A stretch of 64,000 bases of DNA, from the NCBI GenBank assembly GCA_945831805.1, contig CAMADY010000002.1:1-64000 (forward strand), read 5' to 3'. The translations under genes and the position numbers were made by a program. The notes under the pieces are model-generated. The model saw only the letters and a list, made by a program, of their open reading frames with translations, did no database searches and was not told where the DNA came from. Shown here in pieces: positions 9,983 through 17,883 of the stretch (position 1 is the first letter of the stretch; each line of letters begins with the position of its first letter). This DNA comes from an uncultured Prevotellaceae bacterium (GTDB taxonomy: Bacteria > Bacteroidota > Bacteroidia > Bacteroidales > Bacteroidaceae).

Positions 9983-10115
9983 AGCCCCCTCTAAATCCCC
10001 CCGAGGGGGGACTTTCTGAGATTACCTTTTCTAAGAAAAAAACATTATGGCAGAAATATCAAGCGAACAAGACATATTACAAAAAGTCCCCCCTCGGGGG
10101 GATTTAGAGGGGGCT
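9983..10115 (+). repeat. Composite leader module, copy 2
   Basis: Left arm 9983-10014 and right arm 10084-10115 are perfect 32-bp inverted copies, with a CCCCCC/GGGGGG palindrome in each. The 69 bp between them hold the dus start (10047). From that ATG the next 40 bp match copy 1 at all but one position (AAC against AGC in the sixth codon); the DNA just 5' of the start is more diverged, except for a short TCT..G..TTAC stretch after the left arm. Confidence 0.85.
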
Positions 10116-11123
10116 CCGAGGGTCTGCTTCCTCGCCCCGATGGAAGATGTCACCGATATCGGATTCCGCAAGCTCTGCAAGAGGTTCGGTGCAGCGATGG
10201 TTTATTCCGAGTTTGTGGCGGCGGAGGCACTGGTGCGCAGCATCAAGGCCACGGTGCGCAAGCTCACCATCAGCGACGACGAGCGACCTGTCGGCATACA
10301 GATCTACGGCAGGACGGTGGCGGATGTCGTGGAGGCGGCACGCATCGTTGAGGCTGAGGCGCACCCAGACGTCATTGACCTCAACTTCGGTTGTCCGGTG
10401 AAGAAGGTGGCAGGCAAGGGTGCCGGTGCCGGTATGTTGCAGAACATACCGCTGCTGCTCGATATGACGGAGGCAGTTGTCAATGCCGTCAGCACGCCCG
10501 TAACCGTAAAGACACGCCTCGGATGGAACGCTGAGAACCTCGTATTCACAGGCGTTGATGACATAACGGACAAGGCTGCCGTTGATGCAAGCCTCTCGAA
10601 GATATCTACACCGGTAGGCGGTTGGCAGGGCAGGGACCTCGCAGACCATCTCTTCGACCGTGGCATCAAGGCACTGACCATCCACGGCAGGACACGTGCA
10701 CAGATGTACACCGGTGAAGCTGACTGGACGCTTATCGGAAAGGTGGCAGAGAGACATTCTACCATCATTGGCAACGGCGATATCACCACCCTCGACGAAG
10801 CCGACAGGGCATTCGAGCAGTACGGCGTCGATGCGGTGATGATAGGTCGCGCCACATTCGGACAGCCATGGCTCTTCTCACGCGAGGCAACGGAGACGCT
10901 CACCGTAGCCGACAAGATAGACATCCTCCTGGAGCTCCTGCATCTCAACATGGAGTACATCGGCGATGAGTACAAGGCAATACTCCACACACGCCGTCAT
11001 CTCGCTGCAACGCCTGTCTTCAAAGGAATACCGAACTTCCGCGAGACACGCATCAAGATGCTCCGCGCCGACAAGGTGGAAGACCTCACGCAGATTCTTA
11101 ACGAACTAAAAACAAAACTATAG
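10047..11123 (+). CDS. dusB: tRNA-dihydrouridine synthase, DusB-like, with repeat-encoded N-terminus
   Basis: A 358-residue FMN enzyme reducing uridine to dihydrouridine in tRNA. The fold starts at FLAPMEDVTD, the NFGCPVKKV motif carries the catalytic cysteine (Cys116), and VKTRLGW and TIHGRTRAQMY follow. Residues 1-24 (MAEISSEQD to GDLEGAP) derive from the module at 9983-10115 and nearly copy the ParE N-terminus; the next in-frame Met lies inside the conserved APM motif, so the module ATG at 10047 must be the start. About residues 161-190 (between RLGW and DRGIKALTIHG) form an extra stretch not seen in E. coli DusB; it does not match the repeats here. It lies 80 bp after parE, probably co-transcribed. 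Confidence 0.9.
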   Translation: MAEISSEQDILQKVPPRGDLEGAPRVCFLAPMEDVTDIGFRKLCKRFGAAMVYSEFVAAEALVRSIKATVRKLTISDDERPVGIQIYGRTVADVVEAARIVEAEAHPDVIDLNFGCPVKKVAGKGAGAGMLQNIPLLLDMTEAVVNAVSTPVTVKTRLGWNAENLVFTGVDDITDKAAVDASLSKISTPVGGWQGRDLADHLFDRGIKALTIHGRTRAQMYTGEADWTLIGKVAERHSTIIGNGDITTLDEADRAFEQYGVDAVMIGRATFGQPWLFSREATETLTVADKIDILLELLHLNMEYIGDEYKAILHTRRHLAATPVFKGIPNFRETRIKMLRADKVEDLTQILNELKTKL

Positions 11124-11187
11124 ATAACCTGGATTTTCTAGAGAAACTAGAATGACTAGAAATATTGACAAAAAAAAATTACAATAA

Positions 11188-12039
11188 ATGGAAAACGTAA
11201 TTTCAAAAGCCTCCCCTCGGGGAGGTTTGGAGGGGGCCATGGAGGGGGCTGTTTCAGTAATCAAAGTCGGCGGCGCTGTCGTTGAAGACGCACAGCAGCT
11301 TGCTGCACTCCTCGATAACTTCTCCGCCATTCCTGGCAAGAAGATCCTCGTGCATGGCGGCGGACGCCGTGCTACGAAGGTGGCAGCACAGCTCGGCATC
11401 GAGAGCCACATGGTCAACGGCCGACGCATAACGGACAGCGAGATGCTCTCCGTCGTTACTATGGTCTATGGCGGACTCGTAAACAAGAACCTCGTAGCAC
11501 AGTTGCAGGCAAAGGGTGTCAACGCTCTCGGCCTCACCGGTGCTGATATGGACATCATACGCTCACACAAGCGTCCGCTGAAGAAGGTTAAGATGGAGGA
11601 CGGCACGGAGCAGATGGTTGACTTCGGATATGTCGGCGACGTGGACTATGCCAACGGCGAACGCCTCGCAGAGCTCCTCAACAGCGGCGTCATTCCAGTC
11701 GTTGCACCTCTGACGCACGATGGCGAGGGCAACATCCTCAACACCAATGCCGACACCATGGCGTCAACCGTGGCGAAGGCGCTGGCACAGTATTTTGACG
11801 TGACGCTAATCTATTCGTTCGAGAAGAAGGGCGTGCTCTCAAACCCTGACGACGACGACAGCGTCATCCCTACCATCACCCGTGAGTCATACGACAAGTA
11901 CGTTGCCGACGGAACAATCTCCGGCGGCATGATGCCGAAGATAGAGAACGCATTCGAAGCTGTTGAGGCAGGCGTGAAGCGCGTCATCATTACCCTCGCT
12001 ACAGCAATAGACGGAAACCACGGAACGGTGATTTCCTAA
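11188..12039 (+). CDS. argB: Acetylglutamate kinase with repeat-encoded N-terminus
   Basis: A 283-residue amino acid kinase phosphorylating N-acetylglutamate, second step of arginine synthesis. Key motifs are IKVGGAVVED, LVHGGGRRATK, NGRRITD and MMPKIENAFEAV. Residues 1-17 (MENVISKASPRGGLEGA) come largely from the 32-bp element at 11207-11238. Residue 18 is a second Met (ATG at 11239, overlapping the end of the element), which would give a product starting MEGAVSVIKVGG of normal family length, so two starts are possible. No other arg gene is nearby; dus lies 64 bp upstream and the ECF sigma gene 28 bp downstream. Confidence 0.92.
   Translation: MENVISKASPRGGLEGAMEGAVSVIKVGGAVVEDAQQLAALLDNFSAIPGKKILVHGGGRRATKVAAQLGIESHMVNGRRITDSEMLSVVTMVYGGLVNKNLVAQLQAKGVNALGLTGADMDIIRSHKRPLKKVKMEDGTEQMVDFGYVGDVDYANGERLAELLNSGVIPVVAPLTHDGEGNILNTNADTMASTVAKALAQYFDVTLIYSFEKKGVLSNPDDDDSVIPTITRESYDKYVADGTISGGMMPKIENAFEAVEAGVKRVIITLATAIDGNHGTVIS
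11207..11238 (+). repeat. 32-bp hairpin element in the argB N-terminus
   Basis: Begins AAGCCTCCCCTCGGGGAGG and ends TTTGGAGGGGGCC. The palindrome is CCTCCCC/GGGGAGG, so compared with the parE copy (TCTCCCC/GGGGAGA) the T-A pair is replaced by C-G on both sides. Confidence 0.75.
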
Positions 12040-12070
12040 TTGAAAATTGAGAATTGAGAATTGAGAATTG
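12040..12070 (+). repeat. Short AT-rich tandem repeat before the sigma factor gene
   Basis: The whole gap between argB and the sigma gene is made of TTGAAAATTGAGAATTGAGA and further TTGAGAA units. The sigma start codon (TTG at 12068) is part of the last unit. The same kind of repeat occurs at 15334-15400 in the efflux operon. Confidence 0.7.
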
Positions 12071-12556
12071 ACAACCATCCATGACATACTCTCCTACAAG
12101 AACCAGATGTACCGCCTGGCTTTGCGCATCACGCTGAACAGTCAGGAGGCGGAGGATGTCGTGCAGGACGTCATCATAAAGCTATGGAACATGCGCGAGA
12201 AGCTCTCTGAGATCGACAATCTCGAAGCTTTCGCCATGAAGATGGCGCGCAACCTCGCCCTCGACCGACAGCGCATGAAGGTAAACCATACTGAGGATAT
12301 CAGCGGAATGGACTTCCCATCCTCTGCAGCATCGCCAGAGGCTGCTATAGAGCACGACGAGCGCGTGCAGTCAATACGCTATGCCATGGCGCTACTGCCC
12401 GAGAAGCAGCGCTCATGCATGCAGCTGCGAGACTTCGAGGGCTACAACTACAAGGATATTGCCGACATGCTACAGATTACCGAAGACCAGGTGAAGATAA
12501 ACATCTTTCGCGCACGTCAGGCTATAAAGAAACAACTGTTGGATACAAAACAATAA
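12068..12556 (+). CDS. ECF-type RNA polymerase sigma factor
   Basis: A 162-residue sigma-70 family protein. Region 2 spans about residues 8-75 (YRLALRITLNSQEAEDVVQD, then KLWNMREKL and ARNLALDRQR) and region 4 about 100-158 (ALLPEKQRSCMQLRDFEGYN, then IADMLQITEDQVKINIFRAR). The start at TTG 12068 is chosen because the conserved helix before MYRLAL needs it and no ATG lies upstream; this TTG is the final unit of the TTGAGAA repeat. No anti-sigma gene is adjacent; the anti-sigma-like protein at 45683 is far away. fabG follows after 15 bp. Confidence 0.85.
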   Translation: MTTIHDILSYKNQMYRLALRITLNSQEAEDVVQDVIIKLWNMREKLSEIDNLEAFAMKMARNLALDRQRMKVNHTEDISGMDFPSSAASPEAAIEHDERVQSIRYAMALLPEKQRSCMQLRDFEGYNYKDIADMLQITEDQVKINIFRARQAIKKQLLDTKQ

Positions 12557-12571
12557 ACATAACATACAAGT

Positions 12572-13303
12572 ATGAAATATGCACTCGTAACAGGAGGCTC
12601 ACGCGGCCTCGGAAGAGCGGTATGCAAGGACATTGCAAAGCTCGGAATACCAGTAGTAGTAAACTATCAGAGCAACGAAGAGGCTGCCAAGGCTGTCATC
12701 AGCGAGATTGAGGCTGAGGGCGGAAAGGCAGAGCTCCTGCAGTTCAACGTAGGCAACAAGGCAGAGGTCGATGCCGCTATAGAGAAGTGGGAGGCAGCGC
12801 ATGCCGACGACTACATAGCATACCTCGTCAACAATGCCGGCATACGTCGCGACAACTTGATGTACATGATGCCGGAGGAAGACTGGCACAGCGTCATCAA
12901 CACATCGCTCAACGGATTCTACTACGTAACATCAAGGCTCCTGCCTAAGATGGTTATGCGTAAGCACGGCGGTCGCATCGTCAACATGGCATCGCTCAGC
13001 GGACTCAAGGGACTGCCGGGACAGACCAACTACAGTGCTGCTAAGGCGGCGCTCATCGGTGCTACGAAGGCTCTTGCACAGGAGGTCGCTGCACGTAGCG
13101 TCACCGTCAACGCGGTGGCACCAGGCTTCATAGAGACCGACATGACCAAGGAACTGCCTGTTGACGAACTCAAGCAGACCGTTCCGATGAAGCGCTTCGG
13201 AAAGCCGGAGGAGGTTGCGGCTCTCGTGAAGTTCCTCATTTCTGACGAGGCAGCCTACATCACCGGCGAGGTGATATCAATCAACGGCGGTCTCTACACA
13301 TAA
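12572..13303 (+). CDS. fabG: 3-oxoacyl-ACP reductase
   Basis: A 243-residue short-chain dehydrogenase/reductase that reduces 3-oxoacyl-ACP in fatty acid elongation. It has the NADP site GGSRGLGRAV, NNAG near residue 88, the catalytic Ser in MASLSG and the YSAAK motif, and ends with TGEVISINGGLYT. Length and C-terminus fit FabG. It is the last gene of the parE-dus-argB-sigma run and is followed by a strong terminator. The window also holds acpP and fabF, but 22 kb away. Confidence 0.9.
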   Translation: MKYALVTGGSRGLGRAVCKDIAKLGIPVVVNYQSNEEAAKAVISEIEAEGGKAELLQFNVGNKAEVDAAIEKWEAAHADDYIAYLVNNAGIRRDNLMYMMPEEDWHSVINTSLNGFYYVTSRLLPKMVMRKHGGRIVNMASLSGLKGLPGQTNYSAAKAALIGATKALAQEVAARSVTVNAVAPGFIETDMTKELPVDELKQTVPMKRFGKPEEVAALVKFLISDEAAYITGEVISINGGLYT

Positions 13304-13330
13304 ACGACACCATACTACTTAAAATAAAAA

Positions 13331-13368
13331 AGCATAGTGATCATAACACGTCACTATGCTTTTTTTTT
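13331..13368 (+). terminator. Rho-independent terminator after fabG
   Basis: AGCATAGTGA (13331-13340) pairs perfectly with TCACTATGCT (13351-13360) around a 10-nt loop, followed by a T run. Confidence 0.9.
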
Positions 13369-13380
13369 AATGTGTAGAAC

Positions 13381-13485
13381 TTACTTCACAAGGTACTTTC
13401 TGCCGTTGACGATGTACAGTCCGTGGCGAGGATTCTGCACCTTGCGGCCCGAAAGGTCGTAGATAGTCCCTGGAGCCTTGCTTAC
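13381..13485 (-). pseudogene. Orphan C-terminal domain fragment of a secreted protein
   Basis: The minus strand encodes a short frame ending ...TIYDLSGRKVQNPRHGLY then IVNGRKYLVK and a TAA stop at 13383-13381. This is the typical C-terminal tail of Bacteroidetes secreted surface proteins and matches in form the tail of the 2401-residue protein here (YNLVGQPV, then VYIVNGKKFVAN). Upstream the frame is closed by a stop within about 20 codons and has no start, so the rest of the gene is missing. It is most likely the remnant of a deleted surface protein gene. Confidence 0.7.
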
Positions 13486-13530
13486 AAAAAAAACAGAATT
13501 ATTTATGATTTATATGTTGTATCCCTCCTT

Positions 13531-14133
13531 TTAGGGTTTTTGCAGATATAGTATAGCCTCTGGACCTTCGTTGAAGAGCAGGTCGAGGATGGAGAGGTCG
13601 GGTATGAAGCCATGCCTGCGCTGGAACGTCTGGTAGTAAGGTGATGGGTGTTCTTTTAGTCGCTCCGCTTTGTAGAAGCACCGGCTGGAGTCGCTTAGCG
13701 GGGTGTTGGGTGATGGGTGGTAGGTGGTGGTGAGTACGATGTCTTTCGTGATGCCTAATAGCTCGAACATCTTTCGGGTGATGGCGAGGTCGTAGTCGAA
13801 AAGGCTCTCCCAGCGCTCCGTGAAGAATGGCTGCACCTCGTCGGCGTAGTATTCGAAGAATGGCGACATGCCGTAGGCGGTCTTCAGTGCCTCCCAGTGC
13901 TGATGGCGCCAGTTGCCGTGGTCGCTGACCGCCACGTCCCTTATCTTACCGCCGCATGGCACGCTGACGGGAACGGAGAGTGTCTGCACACCGTTGGCCG
14001 TGGCTATCTGCATGCGGTTGCGGAAGGTCTGCTTCGTGTAGCTCTCGCATGCCTCGATGACGGCAGGACCATCATTCTGCACCACGTCCCGATACCATGA
14101 GATGGGTCCGAAGTATGTTATGTTCTTTATCAA
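13531..14133 (-). CDS. WbqC-like family protein with an in-frame repeat insertion
   Basis: A 200-residue protein related to the WbqC-like family of Bacteroidetes, whose biochemical role is not settled. Family features are SYTKQTFRNRMQIATANG, VSDHGNWRHQHWEALKTAYG, SPFFEYYADE and the C-terminal FIPDLSILDLLFNEGPEA. The start is TTG at 14133; an in-frame stop lies just upstream and there is no ATG. About residues 135-163 (YHPSPNTPL through AERLKEHPS) look inserted: the DNA at 13650-13684 matches an intergenic repeat at 62312-62346 at 32 of 35 positions. It follows the ABC permease gene by 12 bp and is the last gene of that operon. In other Bacteroidales it often sits near lepB; here it does not. 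Confidence 0.75.
   Translation of the reverse strand: MIKNITYFGPISWYRDVVQNDGPAVIEACESYTKQTFRNRMQIATANGVQTLSVPVSVPCGGKIRDVAVSDHGNWRHQHWEALKTAYGMSPFFEYYADEVQPFFTERWESLFDYDLAITRKMFELLGITKDIVLTTTYHPSPNTPLSDSSRCFYKAERLKEHPSPYYQTFQRRHGFIPDLSILDLLFNEGPEAILYLQKP
13650..13684 (-). repeat. In-frame copy of a 35-bp repeat within the WbqC-like gene
   Basis: On the minus strand it reads CCGGTGCTTCTACAAAGCGG then AGCGACTAAAAGAAC, matching 62312-62346 except at three positions. The adjacent DNA (about 13698-13725) is a GGGTG-rich repeat that also resembles intergenic sequence near 45460-45490. Confidence 0.75.
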
Positions 14134-14145
14134 TTTCTCTATTGG

Positions 14146-15333
14146 CTAAGCATTGGTTGAACCTTGACTGTTGCTCCTCAGCTTCAGTCGCTTGATGTTG
14201 AAGCGGCGGTACATTATGAAGACGGCTATGATGTTATATACTACAGCCTGTATGCAGAGCGCACGGAACTCCGGTATGACGTCGCCGATGCGTGCTCCCA
14301 TGCTGCTCATGCGTACGATGCCACGGATGGCGAAGGTCGATGGTATGATGTCGCCGACGCCCTGCCAGAAGCCCGGTATGGCACTCTGCGGCCACGACAG
14401 TCCGGACATGAAGAGGAACGGCACGGAGGTGCAGACGGCTGTCAGCATGACGTTCTCGCGGTAGCGTATCATCTCGCTGCCCACGATGCCGAAGCCGATG
14501 CATGCCATGAGGTACGGCGTCATGAAGACCATCCAGTCCCATAGGTGTGCCATCATGACGAAGCCGAAGATGCGTGGCACTACGAGGGAGGTGTAGGCAA
14601 GCATTACGGCGTAGATCATGAAGTACGTCAGGCCCTTGCCGAGCATGGTGGAACCGACGCTCTTCATATCACGGAAGTATGTCTCGCGCTCGGTGCCGGC
14701 ACGCAGTCCGAGGCAGAGGAGTATGGCCTGCTGTATGATGAGCACCAGCACGCCAGGCAGTATGGAGTTGCCATAGCCGCCCGTGACGTTGAAGACCTGT
14801 ATCTCGTCAACCTTCAGTGGGGCCGACGACAGCTCCGCATCGCGCTTCGTCATAGGCTGCGCTATCTGCGCGCTGATCTGTCCGCCCATAACCATGCTGA
14901 CGGTCTGCACGGAAGTGTAGATAGCCTTGTACGTCAGCATGTAGCTCATGTCGCAATAGACGGAGACGACGGCCTGCTCGTGGCGACCTGCCTTCTCGTC
15001 GAAGTCTGCTGGCAGATAGACGACGCCGTAGGCCTCGCCCCTGCCGACGTATTCCTTTGCCTCCTCAAGGCTGCCGGCATAGTAGCTCACCTCGCAGTCT
15101 GGCGTGGCGTTGAGCTTCTGAAGAAACTGGCGGCTGAGGGAGGAGTGTGAGTTATCGACAGCAACGACGGGCACCTCGCGTACCACCTCGTTGTTGTATA
15201 TCCAGGAGTAGAGGACAGGGTACGCCAAAGGCAGCACGAAGCAGAAGAGTATTGCTCCCTGATCCTTCAATATGGCGCGTATCTCATGAATCCATACCTC
15301 AAAGACGTTCTGTATGTACTTATAAATATTCAA
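14146..15333 (-). CDS. ABC-2 type transporter permease (first of two)
   Basis: A 395-residue inner-membrane permease: one N-terminal helix (LFCFVLPLAYPVLYSWIY), a large periplasmic domain (about residues 45-215) and five or six helices in the C-terminal half. It belongs to the YhhJ/YbhS/YbhR-like ABC-2 permeases of efflux systems. The gene order tolC-like, hlyD-like, permease, permease suggests export across both membranes. No ATP-binding subunit is encoded in the operon. The gap to the upstream permease is filled by the repeat at 15334-15501. Confidence 0.85.
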   Translation of the reverse strand: MNIYKYIQNVFEVWIHEIRAILKDQGAILFCFVLPLAYPVLYSWIYNNEVVREVPVVAVDNSHSSLSRQFLQKLNATPDCEVSYYAGSLEEAKEYVGRGEAYGVVYLPADFDEKAGRHEQAVVSVYCDMSYMLTYKAIYTSVQTVSMVMGGQISAQIAQPMTKRDAELSSAPLKVDEIQVFNVTGGYGNSILPGVLVLIIQQAILLCLGLRAGTERETYFRDMKSVGSTMLGKGLTYFMIYAVMLAYTSLVVPRIFGFVMMAHLWDWMVFMTPYLMACIGFGIVGSEMIRYRENVMLTAVCTSVPFLFMSGLSWPQSAIPGFWQGVGDIIPSTFAIRGIVRMSSMGARIGDVIPEFRALCIQAVVYNIIAVFIMYRRFNIKRLKLRSNSQGSTNA

Positions 15334-15501
15334 TTTGAAAATGGAAGATTTAAAATTGAAAATTGAAAATGTAAAATGTAAAATGGAGAATGTAAAATGT
15401 AAAGTTATGATTACCTTATATCCCTTCTCTTCTGGTCGAATCGGCTTCCCCCCTCGGGGGAACGGGAGGAGGGGCTCCTCGGGGGGACGGGAGGAGGGGC
15501 T
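15334..15501 (-). repeat. Composite repeat filling the permease-permease gap
   Basis: On the minus strand it starts immediately after the stop codon of the upstream permease and has three parts: two copies of a unit AGCCCCTCCTCCCGTCCCCC, a segment with GGAAGCCGATTCGACCAGAA and AGAGAAGGG, then a degenerate run of TTTACATTTT and TTCAATTTT units up to the next start codon. The same three-part structure fills 16666-16890 and 17884-18144. Confidence 0.85.
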
Positions 15502-16665
15502 TTACTCTATATACACCCCACTCCTCATTGCATTCGCTATTCTGCTGGAGAAGCAGAGCGGAATGAAGGCGAGGATGATTAGTGCCAGGATGTGCAGCTG
15601 CACCACGGACAGCGGGAAGGTGTTGAAGATGCAGAGCTCATAGATCATGTAGTAGTGGCGCAGGGGGAACAGCCATGAGACTGCCTGCAGCGGACCGTCC
15701 ATGGCGAAGACCGGGAAGGCGCTGCCCACCATCGAGAAGCTCAGCACGCCGATGAGCGAGCAGATGCTCATGCCCATACGCAGGGTAGGGCAGAAGCCGA
15801 AGATGGTGAGGCTGAGGCCCTGCGTGCCTATGACGGTGAGGAATCCGAGCAGGGCGAGGCGCTTATAGCCGCCAGCGGCAGGGAATCCGAGGTAACCGTA
15901 GAGGTAGGTCATCAGTATGCACATCACTATACAATATATTATGGTATGGGGAACAACCTTGCCGAGAACAGCCACCAGAGGGTTGTCGTCGGCTGTCTGC
16001 ATATATTCCTTCGAAGTGCCGAACTTCAGTTCCGTACCGAAGCTGAACGCCGTGATGAGTAAGATGAACAGCAGGAAGCAGGCCGGGATGAACGGATTGC
16101 TAAGATATACGTTGTAGTTGACGTAGGGGTTGCCGATGTTGTGGGCATCGAGCGTGATAGGCTGAAGGACGGCTTTCTGCAACTCCGCACTGACACCCTT
16201 CGCCGTGAGTGTCGCCTGAGCCACGCCGGCCTTCGCAAGCGTAGCTACCGTCTTCAGGTCCTTGAAGAGCAGCGAGCCCGACGACATCGTGGTGCTGCTG
16301 TAGAAGAACTCTATCTTTGGCTGGCGCTGGGCAAGCAGGTCGTTCGTCATGTCCTTAGGGAAATGCATGAAGGCGTAGATCTCACCCTGCTGCATGGCAT
16401 GGCGCGCATCATCGACAGACGGATACTGCGCCACCACCTTCGACGACTGGAAGCTGTCGAGCATGCGTGTAAGCTTGCGCGAGGTGGAGCTGTTGTCGTT
16501 GTCAACAATGCCGACAGGCATATCCACGGGCACGCCGTCCTTCATCAGTGTGGTGAAGAAGAGTGCGCAGAGGCAAGGCATGACAACCATGCACATAAGG
16601 TATATCTTATGCGAAAAGATGATGCGGAACTCCCGCAACGCTACTGCTATGAACGACTTTACCAT
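15502..16665 (-). CDS. ABC-2 type transporter permease (second of two)
   Basis: A 387-residue inner-membrane permease of the same family as its downstream neighbour, starting MVKSFIAVALREFRIIFSHK. An N-terminal helix (YLMCMVVMPCLCALFFTTLM) is followed by a periplasmic domain and C-terminal helices (for example PACFLLFILLITAFSFG). Together the two could form a heterodimeric channel, as in YbhS-YbhR. It is transcribed after the hlyD-like gene; both flanking gaps are filled by composite repeats. Confidence 0.85.
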   Translation of the reverse strand: MVKSFIAVALREFRIIFSHKIYLMCMVVMPCLCALFFTTLMKDGVPVDMPVGIVDNDNSSTSRKLTRMLDSFQSSKVVAQYPSVDDARHAMQQGEIYAFMHFPKDMTNDLLAQRQPKIEFFYSSTTMSSGSLLFKDLKTVATLAKAGVAQATLTAKGVSAELQKAVLQPITLDAHNIGNPYVNYNVYLSNPFIPACFLLFILLITAFSFGTELKFGTSKEYMQTADDNPLVAVLGKVVPHTIIYCIVMCILMTYLYGYLGFPAAGGYKRLALLGFLTVIGTQGLSLTIFGFCPTLRMGMSICSLIGVLSFSMVGSAFPVFAMDGPLQAVSWLFPLRHYYMIYELCIFNTFPLSVVQLHILALIILAFIPLCFSSRIANAMRSGVYIE

Positions 16666-16890
16666 TATAAAATGGAAGATTTAAAATGGAAAATGGAAAG
16701 TGGAGAATGGAAAATGGAAAGAGGAAAGTGGAAAGAGGAAAATGGAAGGAGGAAAGTGGAAAGAGGAAAATGGAAAGAGGAAAGTGGAAAATGGAAAGTT
16801 ATGATTACCACCTTATCCCTTCTCTTCTGGTCGAATCGGCTTCCCCCCTCGGGGGGACGGGAGGGGGGGCTTCTCGGGAGGAGTGACTCC
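16666..16890 (-). repeat. Composite repeat filling the hlyD-permease gap
   Basis: Same layout as 15334-15501: GC-rich unit next to the hlyD stop, the GAATCGGCTTCCCCCCTCGG segment (plus strand), then about 15 purine-rich units such as GGAAAATGGAAAGAGGAAAG (plus strand). The short open frames running through it are products of the repeat, not genes. Confidence 0.85.
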
Positions 16891-17883
16891 TTATTCCTTT
16901 ATTACCAGCGACATTCCTGGGCGCAGGCCCTCGAACTTCTTCACTGGGCGAGCCTTCACCTCGAAGGTCTTGAGGTCATACTGGCCGTTGCTCTTAGTGG
17001 CCTTCCATGTGGCGAAGCTGCCCTGGTCCTTGATGTTGCTCACCTTCATCTCTATGTCCTTGTTGAAGGCAGGGATGAATGCGGTGAATGTATCTCCGAC
17101 CTTGATGCCGTTGAGGCAGTCCTCGCGTACATTAAATACTCCCCACATATCGTCCATGATGCTGATCGTCATGATAGGGCTGCCGGTGCCTACAAGCTCG
17201 CCGACCTTAGGGTAGATGTTCGACACCTCACCGTCCATCTGTGCCACCTGCACCGTCTCGCGGATGTATGAAGACACCTCCTGTACTACACCCTGAGCCT
17301 GACCGAGCTTTGCTGCGGCAGCGGTCTTCTCCTGGACGCGGGCACCGTTCTTCGCCATCTGATACTGGCTCTGCGCTGCCTGCTCCTGGGCCTCGTAAGC
17401 CTTGAACTGGGCGTAAGCCTCGTCGCGCTTCTGCTCGCTCACCACGCCCTCGTCGAAGAGGCGCTGAACACGCTCGTACGACTTGCGGTAGATCTCAAGA
17501 CCGGCCTTCGCCTGCTGCCACAGCTCGTAGGCACCCTTGATCTGCTCCTGGCGAGCACCGGCGTTTGCCATGTCGCTCATGGCAGCAGCGGCGTTCTCAA
17601 CGCTCTGCGCCTGAACCTTCTTCGCCTCTACCTCTGGAGCATCCAGAATGACGAGGGTGTCACCCTTGTGTACGAAGTCGCCCTCCTTGACACGAATCTC
17701 AAGGATGCGACCAGGCACCTTACTTGACACGCGGTATTCCGTGACGTCAACCTGTCCTTGTATGAAATCCTCTTCAGTGCCTATCGTCAATGCGCCGATG
17801 ACACCTACTATGATGATGATTGCTGCGAAGCTCAATACTCCGAGCAAAACGCTCTTATGCTGTTTCTTTTCTACGTCTGTCAT
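16891..17883 (-). CDS. HlyD-family periplasmic adaptor of the efflux system
   Basis: A 330-residue membrane fusion protein. It has an N-terminal anchor (about residues 13-35), a first lipoyl-like half (VPGRILEIRVKEGDFVHKGD), an Ala/Gln/Glu-rich helical hairpin (about residues 70-205) for contact with the outer-membrane channel, and the second lipoyl-like half plus beta-barrel (DGEVSNIYPKVGELVGTG, then the C-terminus). It links the two permeases to the TolC-like protein encoded upstream. It is separated from both neighbours only by composite repeats. Confidence 0.9.
   Translation of the reverse strand: MTDVEKKQHKSVLLGVLSFAAIIIIVGVIGALTIGTEEDFIQGQVDVTEYRVSSKVPGRILEIRVKEGDFVHKGDTLVILDAPEVEAKKVQAQSVENAAAAMSDMANAGARQEQIKGAYELWQQAKAGLEIYRKSYERVQRLFDEGVVSEQKRDEAYAQFKAYEAQEQAAQSQYQMAKNGARVQEKTAAAAKLGQAQGVVQEVSSYIRETVQVAQMDGEVSNIYPKVGELVGTGSPIMTISIMDDMWGVFNVREDCLNGIKVGDTFTAFIPAFNKDIEMKVSNIKDQGSFATWKATKSNGQYDLKTFEVKARPVKKFEGLRPGMSLVIKE

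Noticed and set aside
10527-10620. Extra segment in the Dus protein (about residues 161-190) as another repeat insertion
   Set aside because: Its DNA has no match to any repeat family in the window, so it may be a normal lineage-specific loop.
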